From positions 62,001 to 126,000 of the forward strand of contig JBFXDS010000012.1 in the NCBI GenBank assembly GCA_050180895.1: DNA of 64,000 bases, in the 5' to 3' direction. Below, in pieces: positions 19,299 to 27,762 of the stretch (positions are counted from its first letter, which is position 1; each line of letters starts with the position of its first letter). Both the position numbers and the translations under genes were made by a program. A model generated the notes under the pieces. The model did no database searches, was not told the origin of the DNA, and saw only the letters and a program-made list of their open reading frames with translations. The stretch is from JBGPEQ01 sp050180895. GTDB lineage: Bacteria > Pseudomonadota > Alphaproteobacteria > Dongiales > Dongiaceae.

Positions 19299-19318
19299 AT
19301 CCTTGGGCCGACAAGGAT
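19299..19318 (+). promoter_or_regulatory. Leader stem-loop of the nucleoside operon
   Basis: ATCCTTG (19299-19305) pairs with CAAGGAT (19312-19318) across a 6-nt loop, 23 bp ahead of the binding-protein start. It is small and has no following U-run; it could protect the 5' end of the message. Low certainty. Confidence 0.3.
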
Positions 19319-19341
19319 CAAGCAACAGGGAGACCACACCC

Positions 19342-20331
19342 ATGACACGTTTGATCATGGCCGCGGCGGCGGCAATGGTCCTGGGCGGCCCGGCGGCGGC
19401 GCAGGAGTTCAAGCCGGCCGTCATCTTCGATATGGGCGGCAAGTTCGATAAATCCTTCAACGAGGCGGCCTACAACGGCGCCGAGATGTTCAAGAAGGAG
19501 GCCGGCACCGACTATCTCGAATTCGAGGTGACCAACGAATCGCAGCGCGAGCAGTCGCTGCGCAAGCTGGCGCAGCGCGGCGCCACAGTGATCGTCGCCA
19601 CTGGCTTTGCCCAGGCGCCGGCGCTCAAGACCGTGGCCGCCGAGTTCCCGGACGTGAAGTTCACGCTGATCGACGACGTGGTCGACCTGCCGAACGTGCA
19701 GTCAATCATCTTCAAGGAGCATGAGGGCTCGTTCCTCGTCGGTGTGCTGGCGGCCACCGCCTCGAAGACCGGCAAGGTCGGTTTCGTCGGCGGCATGGAC
19801 ATCCCGCTCATCCGCAAGTTCGCCTGCGGCTATGTGCAGGGGGCGAAATACGCCAACCCCAACGCCCAGGTGTTCGAGAACATGACCGGCACCACCGGCG
19901 ACGCCTGGAACGATCCGACCAAGGGCGGCGAGCTGGCGCGCAGCCAGTTCGACCGCGGCGCCGACGTCGTCTACGCGGCGGCCGGCGGCACCGGGCTCGG
20001 CGTCTATCAGGCGGCCAAGGATTCGGGGAAGCTCGCCATCGGCGTCGACAGCAACCAGAACTACATCCATCCCGGCACCATGCTGACCTCGATGCTGAAG
20101 CGCGTCGACCTCGCCGTCTACAACGCCTTCAAGACCGCGCAGGCCGGCAGCTGGAAGCCGGGCGTGCAGATCCTCGGCCTGGCCGAGGACGGCGTCGGCT
20201 GGGCGCTCGACGACTACAACAAGGCGCTGATCACGCCGGACATGCAGGCCAAGGTCGAGCAGGCGAAGAAGGACATCATCGCCGGCACCATCCAGGTCCA
20301 CGACTACACCGCCGACAGCGCCTGCCCGTAG
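19342..20331 (+). CDS. BMP-family ABC transporter substrate-binding protein (nucleoside importer)
   Basis: 329-residue binding protein of the basic membrane protein (BMP/PnrA/Med) family. The signal peptide is MTRLIMAAAAAMVLGGPAAA, followed by QEFKPAVIFDMGGKFDKSFN, the family's conserved start with the ligand-contacting aspartates. Later GTTGDAWNDPTKG and VDSNQNY are also typical. Characterised members bind purine and pyrimidine nucleosides, and the downstream salvage genes make a nucleoside ligand very likely. The ATG at 19342 is chosen over an in-frame codon at 19303 because it gives a proper signal and follows a CAGGGAG ribosome-binding site. It heads an operon of about 11.5 kb. Confidence 0.92.
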   Translation: MTRLIMAAAAAMVLGGPAAAQEFKPAVIFDMGGKFDKSFNEAAYNGAEMFKKEAGTDYLEFEVTNESQREQSLRKLAQRGATVIVATGFAQAPALKTVAAEFPDVKFTLIDDVVDLPNVQSIIFKEHEGSFLVGVLAATASKTGKVGFVGGMDIPLIRKFACGYVQGAKYANPNAQVFENMTGTTGDAWNDPTKGGELARSQFDRGADVVYAAAGGTGLGVYQAAKDSGKLAIGVDSNQNYIHPGTMLTSMLKRVDLAVYNAFKTAQAGSWKPGVQILGLAEDGVGWALDDYNKALITPDMQAKVEQAKKDIIAGTIQVHDYTADSACP

Positions 20332-20356
20332 CCGTTGACTTGGCTCGGTACCCAAA

Positions 20357-20393
20357 TCCCTCCCCCCTTGAGGGGGAGGGTAGGGTGGGGGGT
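20357..20393. repeat. Left inverted repeat bracketing the DUF559 gene (family D)
   Basis: G/C-rich arm containing its own hairpin (CCTCCCCC, short loop, GGGGGAGG). It recurs inverted at 20758-20794 with a one-base indel and about 30 matching positions. It starts 25 bp after the binding-protein stop. If translated, it gives the Pro-Leu-Glu-Gly-Glu-Gly peptide familiar as a repeat artefact in high-GC genomes. Confidence 0.75.
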
Positions 20394-20429
20394 GGCGACC
20401 GCGCCGCTTATCGCGGACAAGCGACTCGC

Positions 20430-20798
20430 ATGGCTTCGACTCGGGCCAGGGAGCTTCGAAACAACCTCACCGACGCGGAGCGCAAGCTGTGGTGGAAGCT
20501 GCGATATCGTCAGGTCGGCGGCTATCGCTTTCGCCGTCAGGTGCCGATCGGATCCTACATCGTCGATTTTGCATGCCTGTCGCATCGGCTGCTGATCGAG
20601 ATCGACGGCAGCCAGCATGGCGAGAACGTCGCCTACGACCGGACGCGCACGCGATGGCTCGAATTGCGCGGCTATCGGGTCTTGCGCTTCTGGAACGGCG
20701 ACGTGCTGCAGGACATCGAGGGGGTGCTCGAGGCGATTCATCGAGCTTTGCTGGAGACCCCCCACCCTGACCCTCCCCCTCAAGGGGGGAGGGAATAG
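20430..20798 (+). CDS. DUF559 domain protein, Vsr-like nuclease fold
   Basis: 122-residue protein of the DUF559 family, predicted to share the PD-(D/E)XK/very-short-patch-repair endonuclease fold. It opens with MASTRARELRNNLTDAERKLWW, the usual family start. The putative metal-binding residues are Asp in SYIVDFAC and the Glu and Asp of LLIEIDGSQH, followed by a C-terminal GYRVLRFWNGDVL. No member has a well-established cellular role that I can name. The ATG at 20430 is chosen because the frame upstream is the inverted repeat. It sits between the binding-protein and ATPase genes of the nucleoside importer, bracketed by inverted repeats, so it looks like an inserted cassette. The right repeat supplies its last codons. 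Confidence 0.85.
   Translation: MASTRARELRNNLTDAERKLWWKLRYRQVGGYRFRRQVPIGSYIVDFACLSHRLLIEIDGSQHGENVAYDRTRTRWLELRGYRVLRFWNGDVLQDIEGVLEAIHRALLETPHPDPPPQGGRE
20758..20794. repeat. Right inverted repeat bracketing the DUF559 gene (family D)
   Basis: Inverted counterpart of 20357-20393. It encodes the last residues of the DUF559 protein, and its purine run GGGGGGAGGG sits directly before the ATPase ATG at 20800, so it appears to supply that gene's ribosome-binding site. Confidence 0.75.
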
Positions 20799-20799
20799 T

Positions 20800-22362
20800 A
20801 TGCAGGTCGTGCAATCGGTGTCGCAGTCTGCGTTGGCGGCGGCGCCCGCCGTCGAGTTGATCGGCATCGACAAGCGGTTCGGGGCGGTGCGCGCCAACCG
20901 CGACGTGAGCCTGACGATCGCGCGCGGCTCCGTGCACGGCATCGTCGGCGAGAACGGCGCCGGCAAGTCGACGCTGATGAGCATCCTCTATGGCTACTAC
21001 CAGGCCGACGCCGGCGAGATCCGCGTCGACGGCCGTCCGCGCCAGATCCGCAGCGCGCACGACGCCATCGCCGCCGGCATCGGCATGGTGCATCAGCACT
21101 TCATGCTGGTGGACGACTTCACCGTACTGGAGAACGTCATGCTGGGCATCGAGGGGAACGCGCTGCTCGGCCCGGCGGCGGCCACGGCGCGCGCCGCCCT
21201 GGCGGAGCTCAGTGCCGCCTACGGCCTGGAGATCGATCCCGACGCCGTCATCCGCGACCTGCCGGTCGGGCTGCAGCAGCGCGTCGAGATCCTGAAGGCG
21301 CTGCATCGCGGCGCCGACATCCTGATCCTCGACGAGCCGACGGCGGTGCTGACGCCGCAGGAGGTCGACCAGCTGTTCCGCATGCTCCGCCGCTTCCGCG
21401 ACCAGGGCAAGACCGTGATCCTCATCACCCACAAGCTGCGCGAGATCATGGCCGTGACCGACCGCGTCACGGTGATGCGCGGCGGCGCCGTCGTCGACAC
21501 CGTCGACACGGCCGCGACCAGCCGCGAGCAGCTGGCGGAGATGATGGTCGGGCGCAAGGTGCTGCTGCGGGTCGAGAAGCCGCCCGCGGCGGTCGGCGCC
21601 GCGGTGCTCGAGGTGGCGAACCTGACCGTGGTCGACGGCGCCGGCGTCGCCCGGGTGAAGGATGTCGGCTTCACCGTGCGGGCCGGCGAGATCGTCGGCG
21701 TCGCCGGCGTCAGCGGCAACGGCCAGAGCGAGCTGCTCGAGGCGCTGGCGGGGATGCGGCCCTTCGCCGGCGAGGTGCGCGTCAACGGCAAGCCGGTGAC
21801 CGTCGAGCAGGGCTGGGCGCTGGCACGGGCGCTGCGCCGCCGCCGCGTCTCGCACGTGCCCGAGGACCGGCAGCGCGAGGGGTTGGTCGGCGCCTTCGCC
21901 GCCAACGAATCGGCGATCCTGGGCTATCAGGACGACCCCGCCTGCAACGGGCTGATCCTGATGGACCGCCGCAAGATCGTCGCCCGCTGCGCGAAGGAGA
22001 TGCAGTCGTTCGACGTGCGGCCGACCGACCCGGCGCTGCGCACGGCCGCCTTCTCCGGCGGCAACCAGCAGAAGATCGTGCTGGCGCGCGAGCTGGAGCG
22101 GGATCCGGTGCTGCTGCTGGTCGGGCAGCCGACGCGCGGCGTCGACATCGGCGCCATCGAGTTCATCCACCGCCGGCTGCTGGAGATGCGCGCCGCCGGC
22201 AAGGCGATCCTGCTGGTCTCGGTCGAGCTCGACGAGATCCTGGCGCTGGCCGACCGCATCCTCGTCATGTTCGACGGCCGCATCGTCGGCGAGCTGCCGC
22301 GCGCCGAGGCCACGGAGGCGAAGCTCGGCCTGCTGATGGCCGGCGTGGAGGGGCAGGCGTGA
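20800..22362 (+). CDS. ABC transporter ATP-binding protein, double-cassette nucleoside/sugar type
   Basis: 520-residue protein with two fused ABC domains, the arrangement of ribose- and nucleoside-importer ATPases. Domain 1 has Walker A GENGAGKST at residues 50-58 and ILILDEPTAVLTP as Walker B near 180. Domain 2 has the degenerate GVSGNGQSE in place of Walker A and signature FSGGNQQKIVLARELERDP. With the BMP protein and two permeases it should power nucleoside import. The ATG at 20800 lies one base after the DUF559 stop and directly behind a strong purine-rich site in the repeat arm; frame upstream belongs to the cassette. Confidence 0.92.
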   Translation: MQVVQSVSQSALAAAPAVELIGIDKRFGAVRANRDVSLTIARGSVHGIVGENGAGKSTLMSILYGYYQADAGEIRVDGRPRQIRSAHDAIAAGIGMVHQHFMLVDDFTVLENVMLGIEGNALLGPAAATARAALAELSAAYGLEIDPDAVIRDLPVGLQQRVEILKALHRGADILILDEPTAVLTPQEVDQLFRMLRRFRDQGKTVILITHKLREIMAVTDRVTVMRGGAVVDTVDTAATSREQLAEMMVGRKVLLRVEKPPAAVGAAVLEVANLTVVDGAGVARVKDVGFTVRAGEIVGVAGVSGNGQSELLEALAGMRPFAGEVRVNGKPVTVEQGWALARALRRRRVSHVPEDRQREGLVGAFAANESAILGYQDDPACNGLILMDRRKIVARCAKEMQSFDVRPTDPALRTAAFSGGNQQKIVLARELERDPVLLLVGQPTRGVDIGAIEFIHRRLLEMRAAGKAILLVSVELDEILALADRILVMFDGRIVGELPRAEATEAKLGLLMAGVEGQA

Positions 22363-22379
22363 CGCATGGCCCTGCGCAT

Positions 22380-22472
22380 GTAGGGGCGAGCGGCGCTCGC
22401 CCAACGGCGTCGCCGACATGCTCGGTCGCGATCCTGCCGGCCACGAAGCAGGCGAGCGCCGCTCGCCCCTAC
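22380..22472. repeat. REPIN-like doublet, family B copy 1
   Basis: Perfect 22-bp inverted arms (22380-22401 and 22451-22472) around a 49-bp spacer. Each arm begins with GTAG and contains its own hairpin GGCGAGC-GGC-GCTCGCC. GTAG next to a hairpin is the hallmark of REP sequences mobilised by RAYT transposases, and two inverted REPs form a REPIN. It separates the ATPase and first permease genes of the nucleoside operon. No RAYT gene is in the window. Confidence 0.8.
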
Positions 22473-22489
22473 AAATCGCCGATGCGACC

Positions 22490-23599
22490 ATGAAATCCGC
22501 CGCCGGCGACATTCCCCGCTGGGTGGACTACCTGCTCGTGCCGCTGGTGAACCTCGGCGTCGCGCTGCTGCTGACCGGCGTCGTCGTCATCGCCATCGGC
22601 GCCGATCCGGTTGAGGCGCTGCGCTCGCTGGTCTTCGGCGCGGTCGGCTACCCCGAGGCGATCGGCTTCACGCTCTACTATGCCACCAATTTCGTCCTCA
22701 CCGGTCTCGCCGTCGCCGTCGCCTTCCATGCCGGCCTGTTCAACATCGGCGGCGAGGGCCAAGCCTATATCGGCGGGCTCGGCGTCGGGCTGGTCTGCCT
22801 CGCCATCGACGGCTGGCCGGCCGCGCTGGTCGTGCCGATCGCCATCATCGCGGCGGCGCTGTTCGGCGCCGCCTGGGGCTTCATCCCCGGCTACCTGCAG
22901 GCTCGGCGCGGCAGCCACATCGTCATCACCACCATCATGTTCAACTTCATCGCCGCGGCGTTGATGACCTGGCTGCTGGTCGACGTGCTGATCCAGCCCG
23001 GCCAGCAGGCGCCGCGCAGCCGCGATTTCGCACCCGCCGTCTGGCTGCCTTATGTCCACGACCTGCTGGCGCCGCTCGGCATCGACATCGGCCGGCCGCC
23101 GCTCAACCTGGCGTCGCTGCTGGCGATCCTCGCCTGCGTCTTCGTCTGGCTGTTCATCTGGCACACGCGCTGGGGTTACGAGATCCGCACCGTCGGCCAC
23201 AGCGAGCGGGCGGCGCGTTATGCCGGCATCTCCCGCACGCGCGCGATCGTTCTGGCCATGCTGGTCTCCGGCGCGCTCGCCGGACTGGTCGGCGTCAACG
23301 ACATCCTCGGCGTGCATCACTACCTGCTGGTCGGTTGGACCGGCGGCGTCGGCTTCGTCGGCATCGCCGTGGCGCTCATGGGGCGCAACCATCCGGTCGG
23401 CATCGCCATGGCGGCGCTGCTGTTCGGCGCGCTCTACCAGGGCGGTTCGGAGATCGCCTTCGACATCCCGGAGATCACGCGCGAGATGGTGATTGTCATC
23501 CAAGGCCTGGTGATCCTGTTCTGCGGTGCGCTCGAGAACATGTTCAAGCCGCAGATCGTGGCGCTGTTCCGCCGGCGCGCCGTGGCGGAGGCGGCGTGA
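22490..23599 (+). CDS. Nucleoside ABC transporter permease 1
   Basis: 369-residue inner-membrane permease of the BPD_transp_2 (ribose/branched-chain/nucleoside) class. There are about nine or ten hydrophobic segments, with VAFHAGLFNIGGEGQAYIGGLG near residue 80 and GFVGIAVALMGRNHPVG in the C-terminal third, both conserved in YufP/NupB-like subunits. The ATG at 22490 is chosen because the frame upstream reads through the REPIN-like repeat. It overlaps the next permease by TGATG. Together with the BMP protein and ATPase it forms the nucleoside importer. Confidence 0.91.
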   Translation: MKSAAGDIPRWVDYLLVPLVNLGVALLLTGVVVIAIGADPVEALRSLVFGAVGYPEAIGFTLYYATNFVLTGLAVAVAFHAGLFNIGGEGQAYIGGLGVGLVCLAIDGWPAALVVPIAIIAAALFGAAWGFIPGYLQARRGSHIVITTIMFNFIAAALMTWLLVDVLIQPGQQAPRSRDFAPAVWLPYVHDLLAPLGIDIGRPPLNLASLLAILACVFVWLFIWHTRWGYEIRTVGHSERAARYAGISRTRAIVLAMLVSGALAGLVGVNDILGVHHYLLVGWTGGVGFVGIAVALMGRNHPVGIAMAALLFGALYQGGSEIAFDIPEITREMVIVIQGLVILFCGALENMFKPQIVALFRRRAVAEAA

Positions 23600-24573
23600 T
23601 GGAGTTCGACTGGCTGTCGCTGATGGCGCTCGCCGCCTCGACCATCCGGGTCGTCGCGCCGCTGATCCTGGCGGCGCTCGCCGGCTTGTTCGCCGAGCGC
23701 TCCGGCATCGTCGACATCGGGCTCGAAGGCAAGATGCTCGGCGCCGCCTTCGCCGCGGCGGCGACGGCGGCGGTCACCGGCTCGGCCTGGCTCGGCCTCG
23801 GCGCCGGCATCGCCGCCTCGGTCGCGCTGGCCATGATCCACGGGTTGGCAAGCATCACCTACAACGGCAATCAGGTGGTCTCGGGCATGGCGCTCAACAT
23901 CCTGGTGGCCGGGCTGGCGCCGACGCTCGGGAATGCGTGGTTCAACCAAGGTGGGCAGACGCCGCTGCTCGCGGGCGATGCGCGCTTCGGCGTCATTACC
24001 CTGCCGGGCGCGGCGGCGATCGGCCAGGTTCCGGTCGTCGGGCCGGTCTATCAGTACGTCATCAGCGGCCACAACATCCTCGTCTATGTCGCGGCGGCAG
24101 CCGTGCCGGTGGGGTGGTGGATCGTCTACCGCACCCGTTTCGGTCTGCGCCTGCGCGCCGCCGGCGAGAATCCGCATGCGCTCGATACGGCCGGCGTCTC
24201 CGTGGTCTGGATCCGCTACCGCGCGCTGCTCATCACCGGCATCCTCTGTGGCCTCGCCGGCGCCTATCTGTCGACCGCCCACAACGCCGGCTTCGTGCGC
24301 GACATGACCGCCGGCAAGGGCTACCTGGCGCTGGCGGCGCTCGTCTTCGGCAAGTGGCGGCCGTTGCCGACCCTGTTCGCCTGCCTGCTGTTCGCCTTCG
24401 CCGACGCGCTGCAGATTCGCCTGCAGGGCGTCGTGCTGCCGGGGATCGGTCAGGTTCCCGTGCAGTTCATCCAGGCGCTGCCCTATATCCTGACCGTGCT
24501 GTTGCTCGCCGGCTTCGTCGGTCGCGCGATCGCGCCGAAGGCGAGCGGCATTCCCTTTGTGAAGGACCGATGA
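23599..24573 (+). CDS. Nucleoside ABC transporter permease 2
   Basis: 324-residue partner permease of the same class (YufQ/NupC-like). Family markers are FAERSGIVDIGLEGKMLGAAF near residue 30, LRAAGENPHALDTAGV near 195 and GKGYLALAALVFGKWRP near 240. Its ATG overlaps the preceding stop (TGATG), a translational-coupling arrangement, and it overlaps the cytidine deaminase start at its own end. The tight junctions from here on link uptake directly to salvage enzymes. Confidence 0.91.
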   Translation: MEFDWLSLMALAASTIRVVAPLILAALAGLFAERSGIVDIGLEGKMLGAAFAAAATAAVTGSAWLGLGAGIAASVALAMIHGLASITYNGNQVVSGMALNILVAGLAPTLGNAWFNQGGQTPLLAGDARFGVITLPGAAAIGQVPVVGPVYQYVISGHNILVYVAAAAVPVGWWIVYRTRFGLRLRAAGENPHALDTAGVSVVWIRYRALLITGILCGLAGAYLSTAHNAGFVRDMTAGKGYLALAALVFGKWRPLPTLFACLLFAFADALQIRLQGVVLPGIGQVPVQFIQALPYILTVLLLAGFVGRAIAPKASGIPFVKDR

Positions 24574-24968
24574 CCGACATCACCGACATGCTCGTCGCCG
24601 CCAACGCGGCGCGGGCGCATGCCTACGCGCCCTATTCGAACTTCGCCGTCGGCGCCTGCCTGCGCGGCCGGAGCGGACGGCTCTATGCCGGATGCAATGT
24701 CGAGAACGCCGCCTATCCGCAGGGGCAGTGCGCGGAGGCGACGGCGATCGGCGCCATGGTCGCGGCCGGCGAGACGGCCATCGCCGAGATCCTCGTCGTC
24801 GCCGACGGGCCGGAGCCGGTCAGCCCGTGCGGCGGCTGCCGCCAGCGCCTGCGCGAATTTGCCGGGCCGGACACGCCGGTGTATCTCTGTAACCCCGACG
24901 GCCTGCGGCGCACGCTCACCTTGGGCGAGCTGCTGCCGTTGTCCTTCGGGCCCGAGCATTTGGATTAG
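24570..24968 (+). CDS. cdd: Cytidine deaminase
   Basis: 132-residue homotetramer-type enzyme deaminating cytidine and deoxycytidine to uridine and deoxyuridine. The zinc site is visible as CAE in GQCAEATAIG (Cys and catalytic Glu) plus PCGGCRQ; substrate contacts are YAPYSNFAVGA and GCNVENAAYP. Its ATGA overlaps the end of the permease gene by 4 nt, so it is co-translated with the importer. Products feed the pyrimidine phosphorylase encoded further down the operon. Confidence 0.95.
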   Translation: MTDITDMLVAANAARAHAYAPYSNFAVGACLRGRSGRLYAGCNVENAAYPQGQCAEATAIGAMVAAGETAIAEILVVADGPEPVSPCGGCRQRLREFAGPDTPVYLCNPDGLRRTLTLGELLPLSFGPEHLD

Positions 24969-25027
24969 GTGATTTCGATGCGTCCGCATGCCGCCGTGCG
25001 GTCGGAATTATCGCCCCCGTCTTCGCG

Positions 25028-25858
25028 ATGAGCCCGCCGACCCCGCATGACGCCGCCGCAGCCATCCGCGCGCGGGCCAAGGGTGCTGCGCCGCGGGCGG
25101 CGCTGGTCCTCGGCTCCGGCCTCGGCGCGATCGCCGAGTCCATCGCCGACCCGGTGGCGATCGACTACGGCGCCATCCCCGGCTTTCCGCGGCCCAGCGT
25201 CGAGGGCCATGTCGGCCGGCTCGTTCTCGGCGCCATCGGCGGCGTGCCGGTCGCCTGCCTGCAGGGCCGCGTGCATCTCTACGAGGGCGCCGGCGGGCAG
25301 GACGTGCGGCACTATATCCGCACCCTCAAGCTGCTCGGTTGCGAGATCATCGTGCTGACCAACGCCGCCGGCAGCCTGCGGCGCGAGGCCGGCCCCGGCA
25401 GCCTGATGCTGATCGCCGATCACATCAACCTGCAGCCCTTCAACCCGCTCGTCGGCGCCAACGACGACGCGTTCGGCCCGCGCTTCCTCGCCCTCGACGG
25501 CGCCTATGACGCCGATCTGCGGCGGCGCCTGCACGCCGCGGCGGCGGCGGCCGGCCTCGCGCTGCACGAGGGCGTCTATCTCGCCTGCCTCGGCCCCAGC
25601 TTCGAGACGCCGGCGGAGGTGCGCGCCTTCGCCCGGCTGGGCGCCGACGCGGTCGGCATGTCGACCGTGCCGGAGGTGATCGTCGCCCGTCACTGCGGCC
25701 TGCGTGTCGCCGCCATCTCCGCCATCACCAACCTCGCGGTCGGCCTCGACGACGCGCCGATCAGCCACGCGCAGACGCTCGCCGTCGCCAAGCGCTGCGC
25801 CGGCGACCTGCAGCGTTTGCTCGCCGCCTTCTTCGCGCGCCTGGGCGATGACGGGTGA
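25028..25858 (+). CDS. Purine-nucleoside phosphorylase, trimeric type
   Basis: 276-residue enzyme phosphorolysing inosine/guanosine-type nucleosides to base plus (deoxy)ribose 1-phosphate. Seen are the phosphate-binding GSGLGAIAES near residue 30, GHVGRLVLG, the NAAGSLRREAGPGSLMLIADHIN block around 120 and VGMSTVPEVIVARH near 210, all characteristic of PNP-I (PunA/XapA-like). Length matches the low-molecular-mass family. It starts 59 nt after cdd and ends overlapping deoC by 11 nt. PunA versus XapA specificity cannot be decided, so no symbol is given. Confidence 0.92.
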   Translation: MSPPTPHDAAAAIRARAKGAAPRAALVLGSGLGAIAESIADPVAIDYGAIPGFPRPSVEGHVGRLVLGAIGGVPVACLQGRVHLYEGAGGQDVRHYIRTLKLLGCEIIVLTNAAGSLRREAGPGSLMLIADHINLQPFNPLVGANDDAFGPRFLALDGAYDADLRRRLHAAAAAAGLALHEGVYLACLGPSFETPAEVRAFARLGADAVGMSTVPEVIVARHCGLRVAAISAITNLAVGLDDAPISHAQTLAVAKRCAGDLQRLLAAFFARLGDDG

Positions 25859-26639
25859 CGCGGGCGGCGACCGGCGGGCCGTCGCCGCGCGCCTCCTGCC
25901 GTGCCTCGACCTGACCAGCCTCAACGACGAGGACGGGCCGGAGACGATCGACGCGCTCTGCCGCGGCGCCGTCACGCCCTTCGGCCCGGTCGCGGCCGTC
26001 TGCCTCCAGCCGCGCTTCGTCGCGCAGGCGAAGGCGCTGCTGCGGGACACGGCCGTGCGGGTCGCCACCGTCGCAAACTTTCCGCAGGGCACGGGAACCG
26101 CGGCGGCCATCGCCGGCGAGATCGAGACGTCGTTGCGCGACGGCGCCGACGAGATCGACGTGGTCATCAACCCCGTGGCCTACCTGGCGGGCGCGCGGAC
26201 GGCGGCGATGGCGCCGGTGGCGATCGCCCGGCGCTGCTGCGGCGCGCATGGGCGCGTGAAAGTCATCCTTGAGACCGGACGGCTGGCGCGACCCGACATC
26301 ATGCTTGCCGCCGCGCGCGACGCCATCGCCGCGGGGGCCGATTTCCTGAAGACCTCGACCGGCAAGACGGTTCCGGGTGCGACGCCGGAGGCCGCGGAGA
26401 TGTTGTTGACCGCGATCCGCGATCACCGGCGCGGCGCGGACGCGACCATCGGGCTGAAGGCCGCCGGCGGCATCCGCACGGTCGCTCAGGCGGCGGCCTA
26501 TGTCGATCTTGCCGAGCGTTTCTTCGGGCCTCCTTACGTCCGGCCGGAGACATTCCGAATCGGCGCCAGCAGTCTCCTGGATGACATTCTCGCAATTCTC
26601 GGCCATGGTTGTGGCTCCCGGACCAGCGGCAGCTATTGA
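25848..26639 (+). CDS. deoC: Deoxyribose-phosphate aldolase
   Basis: 263-residue class I aldolase splitting 2-deoxyribose 5-phosphate into glyceraldehyde 3-phosphate and acetaldehyde. The Schiff-base lysine is in DFLKTSTGKT; DEIDVVINP, VKVILETGRL and IGLKAAGGIRT are the other barrel signatures, and the initial LTSLNDEDGPETI is normal for the family. The ATG at 25848 lies within the end of the PNP gene. It consumes the deoxyribose phosphate made by the two phosphorylases, but the phosphopentomutase (deoB) needed to connect them is not in the window. Confidence 0.94.
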   Translation: MTGDAGGDRRAVAARLLPCLDLTSLNDEDGPETIDALCRGAVTPFGPVAAVCLQPRFVAQAKALLRDTAVRVATVANFPQGTGTAAAIAGEIETSLRDGADEIDVVINPVAYLAGARTAAMAPVAIARRCCGAHGRVKVILETGRLARPDIMLAAARDAIAAGADFLKTSTGKTVPGATPEAAEMLLTAIRDHRRGADATIGLKAAGGIRTVAQAAAYVDLAERFFGPPYVRPETFRIGASSLLDDILAILGHGCGSRTSGSY

Positions 26640-26646
26640 GGGTTCC

Positions 26647-27699
26647 ATGTTCGAGCACGGGCAACGATATGGGATGTTAGCGCTGATCATTGCGGCCGGA
26701 TTGGCGATCATCGCCGCGCCGGCGCGGGCCGATCCGGGCCTGACCGGCGGCTGGCCGGAGCCGGGAACCATATCGCAGGTCACGCAGGAGGCGGTCACCT
26801 TTCCGAGCTCGAGCCCGTTCCTGCTCACAGACGCGGGCAGCAGAGGCGCCGAGCCGACGACCGCCTATGGCACGCTGTTCCTGCCGGCCGGCCGGCAGGA
26901 ACCGCGCTCGCTGCCGGCCGTGGTCATGCTGCACGGCTCGGGCGGCGTGCTCGCCGCGCGCGAGCTGACCTACGGCAAGCAGCTCGCCGCGATGGGCGTG
27001 GTCGCGCTGGCGGTCGATGCGTTCAGCGCGCGGCGCGACCGCGGCACCCGCTTCACCGAGCGCCTGCTCAACATCACCGAGACGATGCTCGTCGCCGACG
27101 GCTATGCGGGGCTCGCCTATCTCGCCGCGCGGCCGGAGGTCGATCCCGACCGCGTCGCCCTGGTCGGCTTCTCCTACGGCGCCATGGCGACAATGTATGC
27201 GCTCAATGCGCAGGTCGCCGAGCGGCTGGCGCGAGACGGGCACCGCTTCGCCGGCCATGCCGCGTTCTATGGACCGTGCATCGCCCGCTTCGCCGATCGC
27301 CGCACCACCGGCGCGCCGCTGCTGCTGCTGTACGGCGATGCCGACGAGATCATCGACCGCGGGCGCTGCGACGAGGCCGCCGCCGATTTTCGCGCCGGCG
27401 GCAGCGAGGTGGAGACCGTCGTCTATCCCGGCGCTGTGCATCAGTGGGACGGCTCGTCCGGCCGGCGGCTGATCGGCCGCAATCTCGCGGGCTGCGATTT
27501 CGTGGTCCGCGCCGACGGCACGGTGCAGGACCGCAACAGCGGCTTCGTCATGACCGGCTCGCTGATGCGCAAGCTGCTGCTCAGCCTCTGCGTCGAGGAC
27601 CGGCCCTATCCGCTGGGCCGTGACGACGCGGTGCGCCGCCAGTCCAACAACGACCTCGGCCGCTTCCTCACGCGCGTGTTCCGCCTTCCGGCGGGCTGA
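26647..27699 (+). CDS. Secreted alpha/beta hydrolase, dienelactone-hydrolase-like, function unknown
   Basis: 350-residue protein with a signal peptide (hydrophobic MLALIIAAGLAIIAAPARA then DPG), hence probably periplasmic. The hydrolase core begins around residue 88: oxyanion region MLHGSGG at 94-100, nucleophile elbow GFSYG at 174-178 with Ser176 where true dienelactone hydrolases carry Cys, an acid in LLYGDADEI and the histidine in AVHQWD. It is a serine hydrolase, perhaps an esterase. It sits 7 nt after deoC and before deoA, so it is part of the nucleoside operon. A role in releasing nucleosides from acylated or otherwise esterified precursors outside the membrane is a guess from context. 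Confidence 0.8.
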   Translation: MFEHGQRYGMLALIIAAGLAIIAAPARADPGLTGGWPEPGTISQVTQEAVTFPSSSPFLLTDAGSRGAEPTTAYGTLFLPAGRQEPRSLPAVVMLHGSGGVLAARELTYGKQLAAMGVVALAVDAFSARRDRGTRFTERLLNITETMLVADGYAGLAYLAARPEVDPDRVALVGFSYGAMATMYALNAQVAERLARDGHRFAGHAAFYGPCIARFADRRTTGAPLLLLYGDADEIIDRGRCDEAAADFRAGGSEVETVVYPGAVHQWDGSSGRRLIGRNLAGCDFVVRADGTVQDRNSGFVMTGSLMRKLLLSLCVEDRPYPLGRDDAVRRQSNNDLGRFLTRVFRLPAG

Positions 27700-27741
27700 T
27701 CGGCATGACGGCGGCGCCGGCGGTTGCGGGAACGGCGCCGT

Positions 27742-27756
27742 GCGTCCTTCGACAGG
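27742..27756. repeat. Half of a family-A palindromic element upstream of deoA
   Basis: GCGTCCTTCGACAGG is identical to the outer 15 bases of the intact elements at 60700 and 62160. It stops there and is followed by the deoA start 6 nt later. No inverted partner is nearby, so this is a remnant or a chance match. Confidence 0.45.
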
Positions 27757-27762
27757 CGGGCG

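Noticed and set aside
20340..20429. Longer DUF559 protein starting at TTG 20340
   Set aside because: The extra residues are the translated inverted repeat; DUF559 proteins normally start close to the ARELRNNLTDAE segment.
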